From an uncultured Campylobacter sp. (GTDB lineage: Bacteria; Campylobacterota; Campylobacteria; Campylobacterales; Campylobacteraceae), in NCBI RefSeq assembly GCF_938045225.1, contig NZ_CALINL010000038.1, positions 1 through 7,696 on the forward strand: 7,696 bases of DNA, in the 5' to 3' direction. Positions 1 to 5,814 of this stretch are shown here, piece after piece; position 1 is the first letter of the stretch; every line of letters starts with the position of its first letter. Below the pieces are notes generated by a model. The model ran no database searches. It saw only the letters and a list, made by a program, of their open reading frames with translations, and was not told the origin of the DNA. Made by a program: the position numbers and the translations under genes.

Positions 1-146
1 CCGTTATCGGCGTGGCGTCAAATTTCGTGCTAAACAACTTTAGCGCGTTTGGATTTGTTATTTACTCGATTTTTTACCCGCTGATTTTAGGCGCGATTAT
101 GCTTGTTAGCGGATATTTTATCTTTAGCAGCAGGGATTTGGTGTAA
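1..146 (+). CDS. C-terminal end of an integral membrane protein (partial)
   Basis: The reading frame is open from the window edge (first full codon at position 3) to a TAA at 144-146 and encodes the last 47 residues of a protein. The piece is strongly hydrophobic: a polar FVLNNFSAF stretch leads into a membrane segment with FVIYSIFYPLILGAIMLV, and the protein closes with the short polar tail SSRDLV. A final helix followed by a brief charged tail is common in ABC-2 type transporter permeases and other polytopic exporters, but no diagnostic motif lies inside the window, so the family is not assigned. It reads toward the - strand genes that follow, so the two transcription units converge around 147-335. 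Real coding sequence is likely; function is unknown. Confidence 0.7.
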   Translation, partial: VIGVASNFVLNNFSAFGFVIYSIFYPLILGAIMLVSGYFIFSSRDLV

Positions 147-149
147 ATT

Positions 150-203
150 TAGCTAGTCTGCGGTAGCCGTTTGGCGTTTAGGCAGGCTAGTTAGTCGTTT
201 TAT
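150..203 (+). terminator. Possible Rho-independent terminator of the upstream membrane gene
   Basis: Four bases after the TAA of the partial gene, CTAGTCTGC (153-161) pairs with GCAGGCTAG (182-190) over nine positions with one G-T pair. The stem can be lengthened to about position 150/193 through another G-T and A-T pairs. The 20-base loop can form a small inner GCC/GGC stem. A short T run (198-201) follows a few bases downstream. The position is right for a terminator, but the T tract is short, so this is a moderate call. Confidence 0.45.
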
Positions 204-274
204 CAAGCAAATTTGACCGCACATGCGGATAAACCGCGATGAAACGACGCTATTTTCTACGCTATCCATAACCG

Positions 275-325
275 CTAAAACCCAAAATTTATCATCGCGG
301 CGAGGCGTATTAAATTTAAGTTCAA
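275..325 (-). pseudogene. Start-site relic of a second copy of the 280-codon gene
   Basis: On the - strand, a Shine-Dalgarno AAGGCGAA is followed by TTG at 323-325 and a frame reading MNLNLIRLAAMINFGF before a TAG at 275-277. The Shine-Dalgarno sequence, the TTG and the first five codons are identical to the start of the gene at 540-1382 (MNLNLKQKL) as part of an exact 26-base repeat. After those codons the similarity stops and the frame closes at codon 17. I read this as the front end of a lost or truncated paralogue. It begins 11 bases after the stop of the 43-codon gene, so the two would have been transcribed together. I see no further similarity to the 280-residue protein in the - strand of 147-310. 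The alternative is a short translated peptide with no history as a gene. Confidence 0.4.
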
Positions 326-335
326 AATTCGCCTT
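310..335. repeat. 26-base direct repeat, copy 1
   Basis: This stretch, beginning TTAAATTTAAG and ending TTCGCCTT on the + strand, matches 1367-1392 base for base in the same orientation. The copies are 1057 bases apart. On the - strand each carries a Shine-Dalgarno sequence, a TTG start and the first codons of a reading frame. The match ends at a mismatch on each side. Confidence 0.9.
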
Positions 336-467
336 TTATTTTATCGCGGTGATATATTTATCGGACGCCACTTTACCGACCGTCGGCTGGGTATCTTGGC
401 CCCATATATAGTAGCTTAGCAACTGTTTTGAATAGTCGTCGTTTAAATTTAGATTAAATACAGCCAT
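336..467 (-). CDS. Small hypothetical protein, 43 residues
   Basis: On the - strand an ATG at 465-467 opens a 43-codon frame ending in TAA at 336-338. The protein starts MAVFNLNLNDDYSKQLLSYY and ends ASDKYITAIK. The start is supported by a strong Shine-Dalgarno AAAGGATAA at 471-479, three bases before the ATG. There is no signal peptide and no membrane segment; the composition is soluble and polar, with aromatic residues near the centre. I do not recognise a family. It could be a genuine small protein, or the preserved front part of a longer protein cut off by the rearrangement that left the 26-base repeat immediately downstream. It lies downstream of the 280-codon gene on the same strand, 72 bases past that gene's stop. 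A + strand frame at 223-411 overlaps it but lacks such a ribosome site. Confidence 0.55.
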   Translation of the reverse strand: MAVFNLNLNDDYSKQLLSYYIWGQDTQPTVGKVASDKYITAIK

Positions 468-499
468 TGTTTATCCTTTGTGTTAAATTTTATTTTTTG

Positions 500-528
500 A
501 TTTGAAATTTGCTTGGTAAATTTCAAAT
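500..528. repeat. AT-rich hairpin downstream of the 280-codon gene
   Basis: An 11-base perfect inverted repeat, ATTTGAAATTT (500-510) and AAATTTCAAAT (518-528), encloses a seven-base loop. It begins 11 bases past the stop of the - strand gene at 540. On that strand the stem is followed by an A-rich stretch rather than T residues, so it is a poor intrinsic terminator. It may still slow polymerase or protect the 3' end, or serve as a protein-binding palindrome. The stem is built on the AAATTT word common in this genome. Confidence 0.5.
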
Positions 529-539
529 GATTAGGCTTT

Positions 540-1382
540 TCAACCGCCTTTAAACAAGTCCTCTCTTACCAGGCGATCCGCTATTTCTTCGGCATTGTTT
601 TTATAAATTTTAAAATCGCTATTGCCACATGTGTCGATTTTAAAGTCATCTTCGCTATATGATCTGGTTTGAATCTCTCTTTCATAATATTGCTTTCTAT
701 CCAATAAATCTTTGGGAGTATATCCTTCAGGAACTCTAACCAAAATAGCACTGAATTTAAAATCATCATAAAGAATAAAGCTTTTATCAAGATATAAAAG
801 ATATTTATTTAATCCTTTGTATTCAATTACTGGCATATCAAAGCCCGCAAAGCCCTCCGCTAAATTTATCTTTAGCCTTTCTGCTATATTTACGGGTTTC
901 ATTTGAAATTTCTCGACAAAAATATTTCTATACAGCAGCCAAGCGTCTTGATTTTTACGTTTTTCTATCTCATACTCTTTGGATAAAACTTCCAACCAAT
1001 CATCGTTATTAAATTTATCCGTCTCATAAAAGCCCACTTTAACGGCAAATTCTCCATTGCCGTAGTTGCAAGCTTCATTGTCATATACATAATAGCATCT
1101 GTCTGTAATAGCGGCATAAAACAATACGGATCTGTCTAAGGTATCTAAAATTCCGCGCTTAAAGCGCTCCTCTTTAGACAAAATTCTATCTTCTTTTAGG
1201 CAGTATCCTTGCTTGTATTTGTCGTAGTCGGGGAGGGAAACTACGACAAAGCCTCGCGAAGTGGAGTAGCCGGGCACGATGCGGATAAATGCGGCGCCAA
1301 GTATCGCCGTAAAAAGCACGACCGACCAAACTATCTTTTTAAGTTTGCTACCGAAGAGTTTTTGTTTTAAATTTAAGTTCAA
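540..1382 (-). CDS. Hypothetical single-pass membrane protein with a periplasmic domain, 280 residues
   Basis: The frame starts with TTG at 1380-1382, preceded by AAGG six bases upstream; no in-frame ATG exists between it and an upstream stop, and the next internal ATG would lose over half of the protein. The N-terminus has a basic stretch (residues 6-16) then one hydrophobic segment (about 18-36), predicting an anchored protein with residues ~38-280 outside the cytoplasm. That domain is rich in Tyr, Asp, Lys and Phe and contains four cysteines (61, 96, 105, 252), which could form disulfides in the periplasm. There is no lipobox, no repeat and no catalytic motif that I recognise. The gene is clearly AT-richer than its neighbours: 721-780 has 17 G/C of 60, against 37 of 60 at 3241-3300 in the next gene, which suggests acquired DNA. 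It has its own likely promoter upstream. Function unknown. Confidence 0.85.
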   Translation of the reverse strand: MNLNLKQKLFGSKLKKIVWSVVLFTAILGAAFIRIVPGYSTSRGFVVVSLPDYDKYKQGYCLKEDRILSKEERFKRGILDTLDRSVLFYAAITDRCYYVYDNEACNYGNGEFAVKVGFYETDKFNNDDWLEVLSKEYEIEKRKNQDAWLLYRNIFVEKFQMKPVNIAERLKINLAEGFAGFDMPVIEYKGLNKYLLYLDKSFILYDDFKFSAILVRVPEGYTPKDLLDRKQYYEREIQTRSYSEDDFKIDTCGNSDFKIYKNNAEEIADRLVREDLFKGG

Positions 1383-1392
1383 AATTCGCCTT
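1367..1392. repeat. 26-base direct repeat, copy 2 (start region of the 280-codon gene)
   Basis: Identical to 310-335. It spans the Shine-Dalgarno AAGG (1389-1392 on the - strand), the TTG start (1380-1382) and codons 2-5 of the 280-codon gene. It also contains most of the end of a nine-codon upstream frame (ATG at 1406-1408, stop at 1379-1381) that overlaps the TTG start by four bases. Confidence 0.9.
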
Positions 1393-1412
1393 GTTGTTTT
1401 ATTTTCATTATG

Positions 1413-1418
1413 ATTATA
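1413..1418 (-). promoter_or_regulatory. -10 element (TATAAT) for the 280-codon gene
   Basis: A perfect TATAAT reads on the - strand at 1418-1413, about 30 bases before the TTG start. No convincing -35 hexamer is visible, which is normal for Campylobacter sigma70 promoters, where the -10 region dominates. The predicted transcript start falls near 1406, close to the ATG of a short nine-codon frame. The 172-base gap between this gene and the stop at 1554 supports a separate transcription unit. Confidence 0.5.
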
Positions 1419-1502
1419 TTGTGATTAAACTTAGGTGTTTATAAGCGGGTATCGCTGTTTTAAAATTTAATTTTGCAAGGGTCTTTTGCTAGAGCTTAGA
1501 CG

Positions 1503-1541
1503 ATAGGCAAATTTGACGACCTAGCCGCCAAATTTGCCTAT
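1503..1541 (-). terminator. Perfect 13-base inverted repeat after the aas stop, possible terminator
   Basis: ATAGGCAAATTTG (1503-1515) and CAAATTTGCCTAT (1529-1541) are perfectly complementary with a 13-base loop. The hairpin begins 12 bases past the stop of the large - strand gene, the usual place for a terminator. No T tract follows on the - strand, so it would be an atypical terminator or a 3' end stabiliser. Its core is again AAATTT within CAAATTTG. Confidence 0.5.
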
Positions 1542-1553
1542 AGTAGCGTAAGT

Positions 1554-4500
1554 TTAAGCTTCCTCCGCCGTGCCCAAATTTCCCTCGCTAGCGACCAACT
1601 CGGCCGCTAGCTTTTTACTTGATTTAAAGTCCACTTTGCCCGTTCCTAGCACCGGTACGGCTTCGACTTTAAAAATCCTTGAAGGCTGCATGATGGACGG
1701 TATCGCAGAAGCTCTGATGCGCGCAGCCAGCTCCTCCTCGCCGATCTCGCCGCTAAATAGCATTACGACTTGCTCGCCCTTTTTCTCGTCGGCTATGTTG
1801 GTGCAGACAAAAGTCGCCTCATCGCCCAGCACGGCTGAAATTTGAGCCTCGACCGCGCCTAGGCTTATCATCTCGCCGCCGATTTTAGCAAAGCGAGATA
1901 GCCTATCCGTGATCGTTAGGAAGCCCGCCTCGTCCAAAAAGCCGATGTCGCCGCTGTTATAGTAGCGCACGCCGTCTAGCTCGACGATCGCCTCTTTCGT
2001 GCGCTCCTCGTCCTCATAGTAGCCCTTCATCACCTGATGGCCGCCGATTAGGATGAGGCCTGCCTGGCCGTTTTCCAGCTTTTCTAGGCTTGTAGGATCG
2101 CAGATTCTTATTATCGTGCCCGCAGTCGGTAGGCCCACGCTGCCCTCTTTTGAGAAAACAAGCTCTTTAAAAAACTCTGGCTCTAGCACGTTTGCGGTAT
2201 TTACGCTAACGACTGGCGAGGTCTCGGTCGTGCCGTAGCCTTCGTAAATTTCGACGCCGAATTTCATCTTAAACTCGCGCTTAACGGCCGCGTTTAGCTT
2301 CTCCGCGCCGGCTATCGCGTAGCGGATCGTAGAAAACATCAGCGGATTTAGCTTTTTGTTTTTGGTGTAGAGCCTAAAAAACGTCGACGTGCCAAACATT
2401 ATCGTCGCGTGGTATTTAGCAACCATCTTGCCCACGGCAAAGGCGTCTGTGGGATCTGGCACGTGAGCGGAGGCGATACCCTCGCTAAGCGGGAAAAAGG
2501 TCGCTGCGGTAAGCCCGAATGAGTGAAATATCGGTAGCGACGCTAAGATAACGTCGTTGCCGTCCGTATTTACGATCTCTGAAATTTGCTTGATGTTAGC
2601 CATTATGTTTTTATGCGTTAGCACGATGCCCTTTGGCGTGCCTTCGCTGCCGCTGCTAAAGAGTATCGTAGCATCGTCGTCGATGCGAACGTCGCGAAAA
2701 TAAATAAGCTCAAGCAGCCAGCGCGGCATCAAAATCGCCTTTAGCATCGCGCAAATTTTATCAGCCTTGCTTATGCCTTGCGCGACGTCTTCGAGATAGA
2801 TGAGTCTGCCTTTTAGAGATTCTTCCAGCTCAAAGCCGCGAGCCTTTAGCTTGGCGATAAACTGGCGCGACGTGATTATGCTTCTTAACCCAGCCTTGTC
2901 CGCGCAGCCGATCAAATTTTGCTCGCTAAGCGTGTAGTTTAGATTTACGCTTATCTTGCCTCTGATAAATAGCATCAAATTTATAATGCTACCCATCACC
3001 GAGGAAGGCAGTATCACGCCGACGTTTCGCTCTTTTAAAAACGAGAATTTAAATTTAGACAAAAACACTAGCACCGTCGCGATAACCTTGAGATTGTTTA
3101 GATCAGCGCCCGTGCTATCTACTATCGAGCGTTTAAACAGATCCGCTTTAGCGTGTTTTAGCCAACTAAACTGCATAGGCTCTAGGGTTTTTAGATACTC
3201 GGCCCAGCTAAAAAACGACAGCTCGACGACCTTTTCGCGCACCTGCGGGGCTTTGGTTTCAGGTGCCAAAGGCGCGCCAAAACTCACCCTGATAGCGCGC
3301 TTGCCGTCTATTTTACGGCTGATTTTTTGGTAGTATTTTTGAGCGCGCGAGAAGCTCGAACCCCAAAGACCGCGCAGATAAAACGGCACGATGACGGAGT
3401 TCGTATCGCTTGCGGCTATCTCGTAACCGTGCGCAAACTCGTCTATTTGGCCGTTATAGCTGATGTGTCCTTCCGGAAACAGCGCCACCACGTCGCCCGC
3501 GTCTAGGCACTCGCGGATCTTTTCTAGCGCGCTTTTACTAGCGCCCGCGCCTATCGGGATCACGTCAAATAAATTTAACAGCCATTTTAGGTACCAAATT
3601 TCATAAAAACTCTTATGCATCGCAAATCTAATCGGGCGCGGAGAGGCCATCTGCAGCACCGCCCAGTCTATCCAGCTCATGTGGTTGCCAAGCAGCAGCA
3701 CGCCGCCTTTTTGCGGGATATTTTCGACGCCGTCGACGTTGATCGTATAGCCGATCCTAAAAAACGGCATGATAAGCAAACGCGCAAAAAGATGCGGCAG
3801 ATATTTTATCGTCGCCAGCGCGCAGATAAGCACGCAAAACGACGTAATGACGAAAATCTCTGGCGTACTAACGGCAAATATACTAAACGCCATCGCAAGC
3901 AGCAAAAACGCCGCCATAAAGATGTTTTGGATAAAGTTACTGCCCGCTAGCGTGCGCCCCATCTGCTCTTCGGACGTGAAAAATTGGATATTTGCGTTTA
4001 GCGGCACGATGAAAATGCCGCCGCTAAAACCGAACAAAAACGACGCCAGCGTCATAAACGCAGCACTTGAACCCTGCGCAAACATAAGCAGCGAAGCAAA
4101 AAGCCCCAAAGCGCCAAAAGGCACGATGCCCATCTCGATGTGATTTTTCGAGTAGCTGCCGGCTAGCGCCGAGCCTGCGACCAGACCGATAGTGCTAACG
4201 GCCAAAATCGCCTGCACGATCATGACGTTATTATCCGCGCTCATAGCCTTGTAGTGAGCGGGGAAAACGGCGATAACCAGCTGCGCTACCGCCCAGAAAA
4301 CCGAAAGTCCCAGCGTACATAAAAAGGCGTTTTTGTTGTTAAAGATGTGCTTAGTGTTTTCTTTTAGGTAGCCTAGTTTAAAGTACTTTTTCGCGTCAAA
4401 TTTAAGCTCCGCATCGGTTGCTTCAAAAAACGGAATCTTAAACGTAAAAATCGTCTCGGCTACCGAGCAAACAAAAAGTATCGCGCCGATAAACCAGACC

Positions 4501-5036
4501 GATTTTATCATCTCTCCGGCATCCGTGCTAGTAGCGGCGTAGCTCTCGAAAATCGCCGAGAAAACAAACGAGCCAAGCAAAATCGCCACGATAGTAAAGG
4601 CCTGCACGATACCGTTTGCAGCGCCAAGCTTTTCTGCGCCCACGATTTTTTTGATTAGTCCGTATTTAGCGGGGCTATATACCGCGCTTTGCACCGCTAG
4701 CAGCAGCGTCGTGCCAAATGCCACGTAAAACCAGCCGCAAAGATAGCTTATAGTGATAAAAAGCGTGAGTAAAATTTCGCTCGCCGCCGCGTATCTAGTG
4801 ATGCGGGTGCGCGAAAATTTATCGTTTAAAAAGCCCGAAACGCTAAAAAGCATGATGTAGGGCAGCAAGATTAGTAAATTTACGAGCGAGGTCAGGATGA
4901 TCTGTAAATTTTCATCCTCGATACTCTTAAAAAGTATGTTTTGGATCGTGATCTTGTGACCAAGATCCACGACCGCATTGATAAACATAACGATCAAAAA
5001 GGGCAAAAAGCCCCTAACCGAAAAAACGCCTTTCAT
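1554..5036 (-). CDS. aas: Fused lysophospholipid transporter / acyltransferase / acyl-ACP synthetase (Aas-type), 1160 residues
   Basis: This inner-membrane protein should flip lysophospholipid inward, activate a fatty acid with ATP onto acyl carrier protein, and transfer it to the lysolipid, repairing membrane phospholipid. Residues ~8-425 are an MFS transporter of about 12 helices, corresponding to E. coli LplT. Residues ~426-610 are a PlsC-type acyltransferase: H452-D457 in NHMSWID (HX4D) and FPEGH at 520-524. Residues ~640-1150 are an AMP-forming ligase: phosphate loop SSGSEGTPKG (794-803), GYGTTE (933-938), SGD (1028-1030), DR (1044-1045) and the likely catalytic lysine K1134 in GTGKVD. 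E. coli makes LplT (~400 residues) and Aas (~720) separately; here the length equals their sum. The ATG has an excellent AAGGAG site and overlaps the regulator stop as ATGA. All key residues are intact. Substrate preference is inferred from the family. Confidence 0.93.
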   Translation of the reverse strand: MKGVFSVRGFLPFLIVMFINAVVDLGHKITIQNILFKSIEDENLQIILTSLVNLLILLPYIMLFSVSGFLNDKFSRTRITRYAAASEILLTLFITISYLCGWFYVAFGTTLLLAVQSAVYSPAKYGLIKKIVGAEKLGAANGIVQAFTIVAILLGSFVFSAIFESYAATSTDAGEMIKSVWFIGAILFVCSVAETIFTFKIPFFEATDAELKFDAKKYFKLGYLKENTKHIFNNKNAFLCTLGLSVFWAVAQLVIAVFPAHYKAMSADNNVMIVQAILAVSTIGLVAGSALAGSYSKNHIEMGIVPFGALGLFASLLMFAQGSSAAFMTLASFLFGFSGGIFIVPLNANIQFFTSEEQMGRTLAGSNFIQNIFMAAFLLLAMAFSIFAVSTPEIFVITSFCVLICALATIKYLPHLFARLLIMPFFRIGYTINVDGVENIPQKGGVLLLGNHMSWIDWAVLQMASPRPIRFAMHKSFYEIWYLKWLLNLFDVIPIGAGASKSALEKIRECLDAGDVVALFPEGHISYNGQIDEFAHGYEIAASDTNSVIVPFYLRGLWGSSFSRAQKYYQKISRKIDGKRAIRVSFGAPLAPETKAPQVREKVVELSFFSWAEYLKTLEPMQFSWLKHAKADLFKRSIVDSTGADLNNLKVIATVLVFLSKFKFSFLKERNVGVILPSSVMGSIINLMLFIRGKISVNLNYTLSEQNLIGCADKAGLRSIITSRQFIAKLKARGFELEESLKGRLIYLEDVAQGISKADKICAMLKAILMPRWLLELIYFRDVRIDDDATILFSSGSEGTPKGIVLTHKNIMANIKQISEIVNTDGNDVILASLPIFHSFGLTAATFFPLSEGIASAHVPDPTDAFAVGKMVAKYHATIMFGTSTFFRLYTKNKKLNPLMFSTIRYAIAGAEKLNAAVKREFKMKFGVEIYEGYGTTETSPVVSVNTANVLEPEFFKELVFSKEGSVGLPTAGTIIRICDPTSLEKLENGQAGLILIGGHQVMKGYYEDEERTKEAIVELDGVRYYNSGDIGFLDEAGFLTITDRLSRFAKIGGEMISLGAVEAQISAVLGDEATFVCTNIADEKKGEQVVMLFSGEIGEEELAARIRASAIPSIMQPSRIFKVEAVPVLGTGKVDFKSSKKLAAELVASEGNLGTAEEA

Positions 5037-5683
5037 TTGTTCTCCTTTTTGTAGGCATCAAAGGTGTGAAAATTTAAGATATACGGTTTTAGGATCAAGA
5101 TATTATCGAAAACGAGCTTTAAGGCCGCGTTTTTATCCTTTGCTTTCGCGTAAATTTCGCGCGCGCACTCGGCTTCGATTTTGGCCGTTTGCTTGGCTAA
5201 ATTTATATAGGTCTGTAAAATTTCCCGCCCGCGCTCGCTTTTTTGCGTTTCTAGCACGATTTGCAGGATCTCGACCTCTTTTTGCGTTAGCTTGCCGCCT
5301 CGCATAAAGATAAATCCGTCTTTTATAAATTTATCCAGCTCGGTCTGGCTGATACCCAGCCTCTCGCACGCCTGCTCGGCGCTTAGCGTCTGGGCGAAAT
5401 TTGACCCCATAAAGGTATCGAGCGAATCAAAAAGCGCCTCGTAGCAGCGCTTAAAGCTAAAACCCTTTTGCTGCGTGAGCGCCTTGACCTCCTTTAGGCT
5501 GAGGTGGAAGTTGTTTTGGACGTATTTGATGAAATTTAGCATCAAAAGCGTATCCTCGCCGTACTGATGCACGTTATCTTTTACCTTCACGGGCTCTGGC
5601 AAAAGCCCTTCCTTGACGTAAAAGAGTATCGTTGATTTGGGCGTTTGCGATAGTTCGCAAAGCTCGCTCATCTTGTAGCTCAT
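5033..5683 (-). CDS. MerR-family transcriptional regulator, 216 residues
   Basis: Residues 2-70 match the MerR winged-helix pattern: YKMSELCELSQTPKSTILFYVKEGLLP (helix-turn-helix and the start of the wing), a Y-G-E-D element near residue 41, and a hydrophobic helix with LSLKEVKAL at 61-69. The remainder (about 80-216) is the effector and dimerisation part. Residues ~99-143 (LSAEQACERLGISQTELDKF onward) look like a second helix-turn-helix of the same general type. Cysteines 9, 80, 106 and 173 do not form a metal-binding pattern like that of MerR, CueR or ZntR. The ATG at 5681-5683 has an AAGGA site just upstream. It is the first gene of an operon with the fused Aas protein, overlapping it by four bases, so it probably regulates lipid repair, its own promoter and possibly the divergent amidohydrolase. 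The inducer is unknown; a lipid or membrane-stress signal is only an inference from context. Confidence 0.88.
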   Translation of the reverse strand: MSYKMSELCELSQTPKSTILFYVKEGLLPEPVKVKDNVHQYGEDTLLMLNFIKYVQNNFHLSLKEVKALTQQKGFSFKRCYEALFDSLDTFMGSNFAQTLSAEQACERLGISQTELDKFIKDGFIFMRGGKLTQKEVEILQIVLETQKSERGREILQTYINLAKQTAKIEAECAREIYAKAKDKNAALKLVFDNILILKPYILNFHTFDAYKKENK

Positions 5684-5713
5684 CTCTTTCCTTTCGTTAA
5701 ATTTGACGAAATC

Positions 5714-5749
5714 TTACGCAAATTTAGCTTAGAAAATCATAAAGCGTAA
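5714..5749. promoter_or_regulatory. Candidate operator and - strand promoter for the merR-aas operon
   Basis: TTACGC (5714-5719) and GCGTAA (5744-5749) form a perfect six-base inverted repeat around a TATGAT that reads on the - strand at 5741-5736, a good -10 for the regulator gene. A second possible -10, TAAGAT, reads at 5716-5711. No good -35 is visible. MerR regulators commonly control their own promoter, so this dyad is a reasonable candidate binding site, though the arms are far apart for a classical MerR operator. Confidence 0.35.
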
Positions 5750-5757
5750 AGCACCAC

Positions 5758-5786
5758 TTGACACTTTTTAAAATTTAGGCTATGAT
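5758..5786 (+). promoter_or_regulatory. Near-consensus sigma70 promoter of the amidohydrolase gene
   Basis: TTGACA at 5758-5763 and TATGAT at 5781-5786 are separated by 17 bases, essentially the bacterial sigma70 consensus. Transcription should begin near 5793 and leave a leader of about 20 bases with the Shine-Dalgarno sequence. A full -35 box is uncommon in Campylobacter, so this promoter should be strong unless repressed. The 17-base spacing differs from the 19-20 bases of classical MerR-activated promoters. Confidence 0.75.
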
Positions 5787-5800
5787 TTCGCCAAATTTTA

Positions 5801-5810
5801 AAAAGGGAGA
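5801..5810 (+). promoter_or_regulatory. Ribosome binding site that fixes the amidohydrolase start
   Basis: AAAAGGGAGA lies four bases before the ATG at 5815-5817. An in-frame ATG at 5782 lies inside the -10 box and would not be in the transcript, so 5815 is the real start. Confidence 0.8.
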
Positions 5811-5814
5811 AACG

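Noticed and set aside
223..411. 62-codon + strand frame in the left intergenic region
   Set aside because: No ribosome site before its ATG, and it overlaps the - strand 43-codon frame, which has a strong Shine-Dalgarno sequence, as well as the repeat copy.
581..790. 69-codon - strand frame inside the 280-codon gene
   Set aside because: It is an out-of-frame shadow of the longer gene on the same strand, with no separate ribosome site.
1570..4143. Several + strand frames of 61-125 codons opposite the aas gene
   Set aside because: They lie antisense to a protein whose motifs are all intact, and their compositions look like reverse reading of it; none resembles a protein.
4978..5307. 109-codon + strand frame across the aas-merR junction
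   Set aside because: Antisense to two well-supported overlapping genes and very rich in Arg and Phe, typical of a shadow frame.
5782..5814. Upstream ATG that would add 11 residues to the amidohydrolase
   Set aside because: It lies in the -10 hexamer of the promoter and has no ribosome site; the ATG at 5815 has AAGGGAGA at the right distance.
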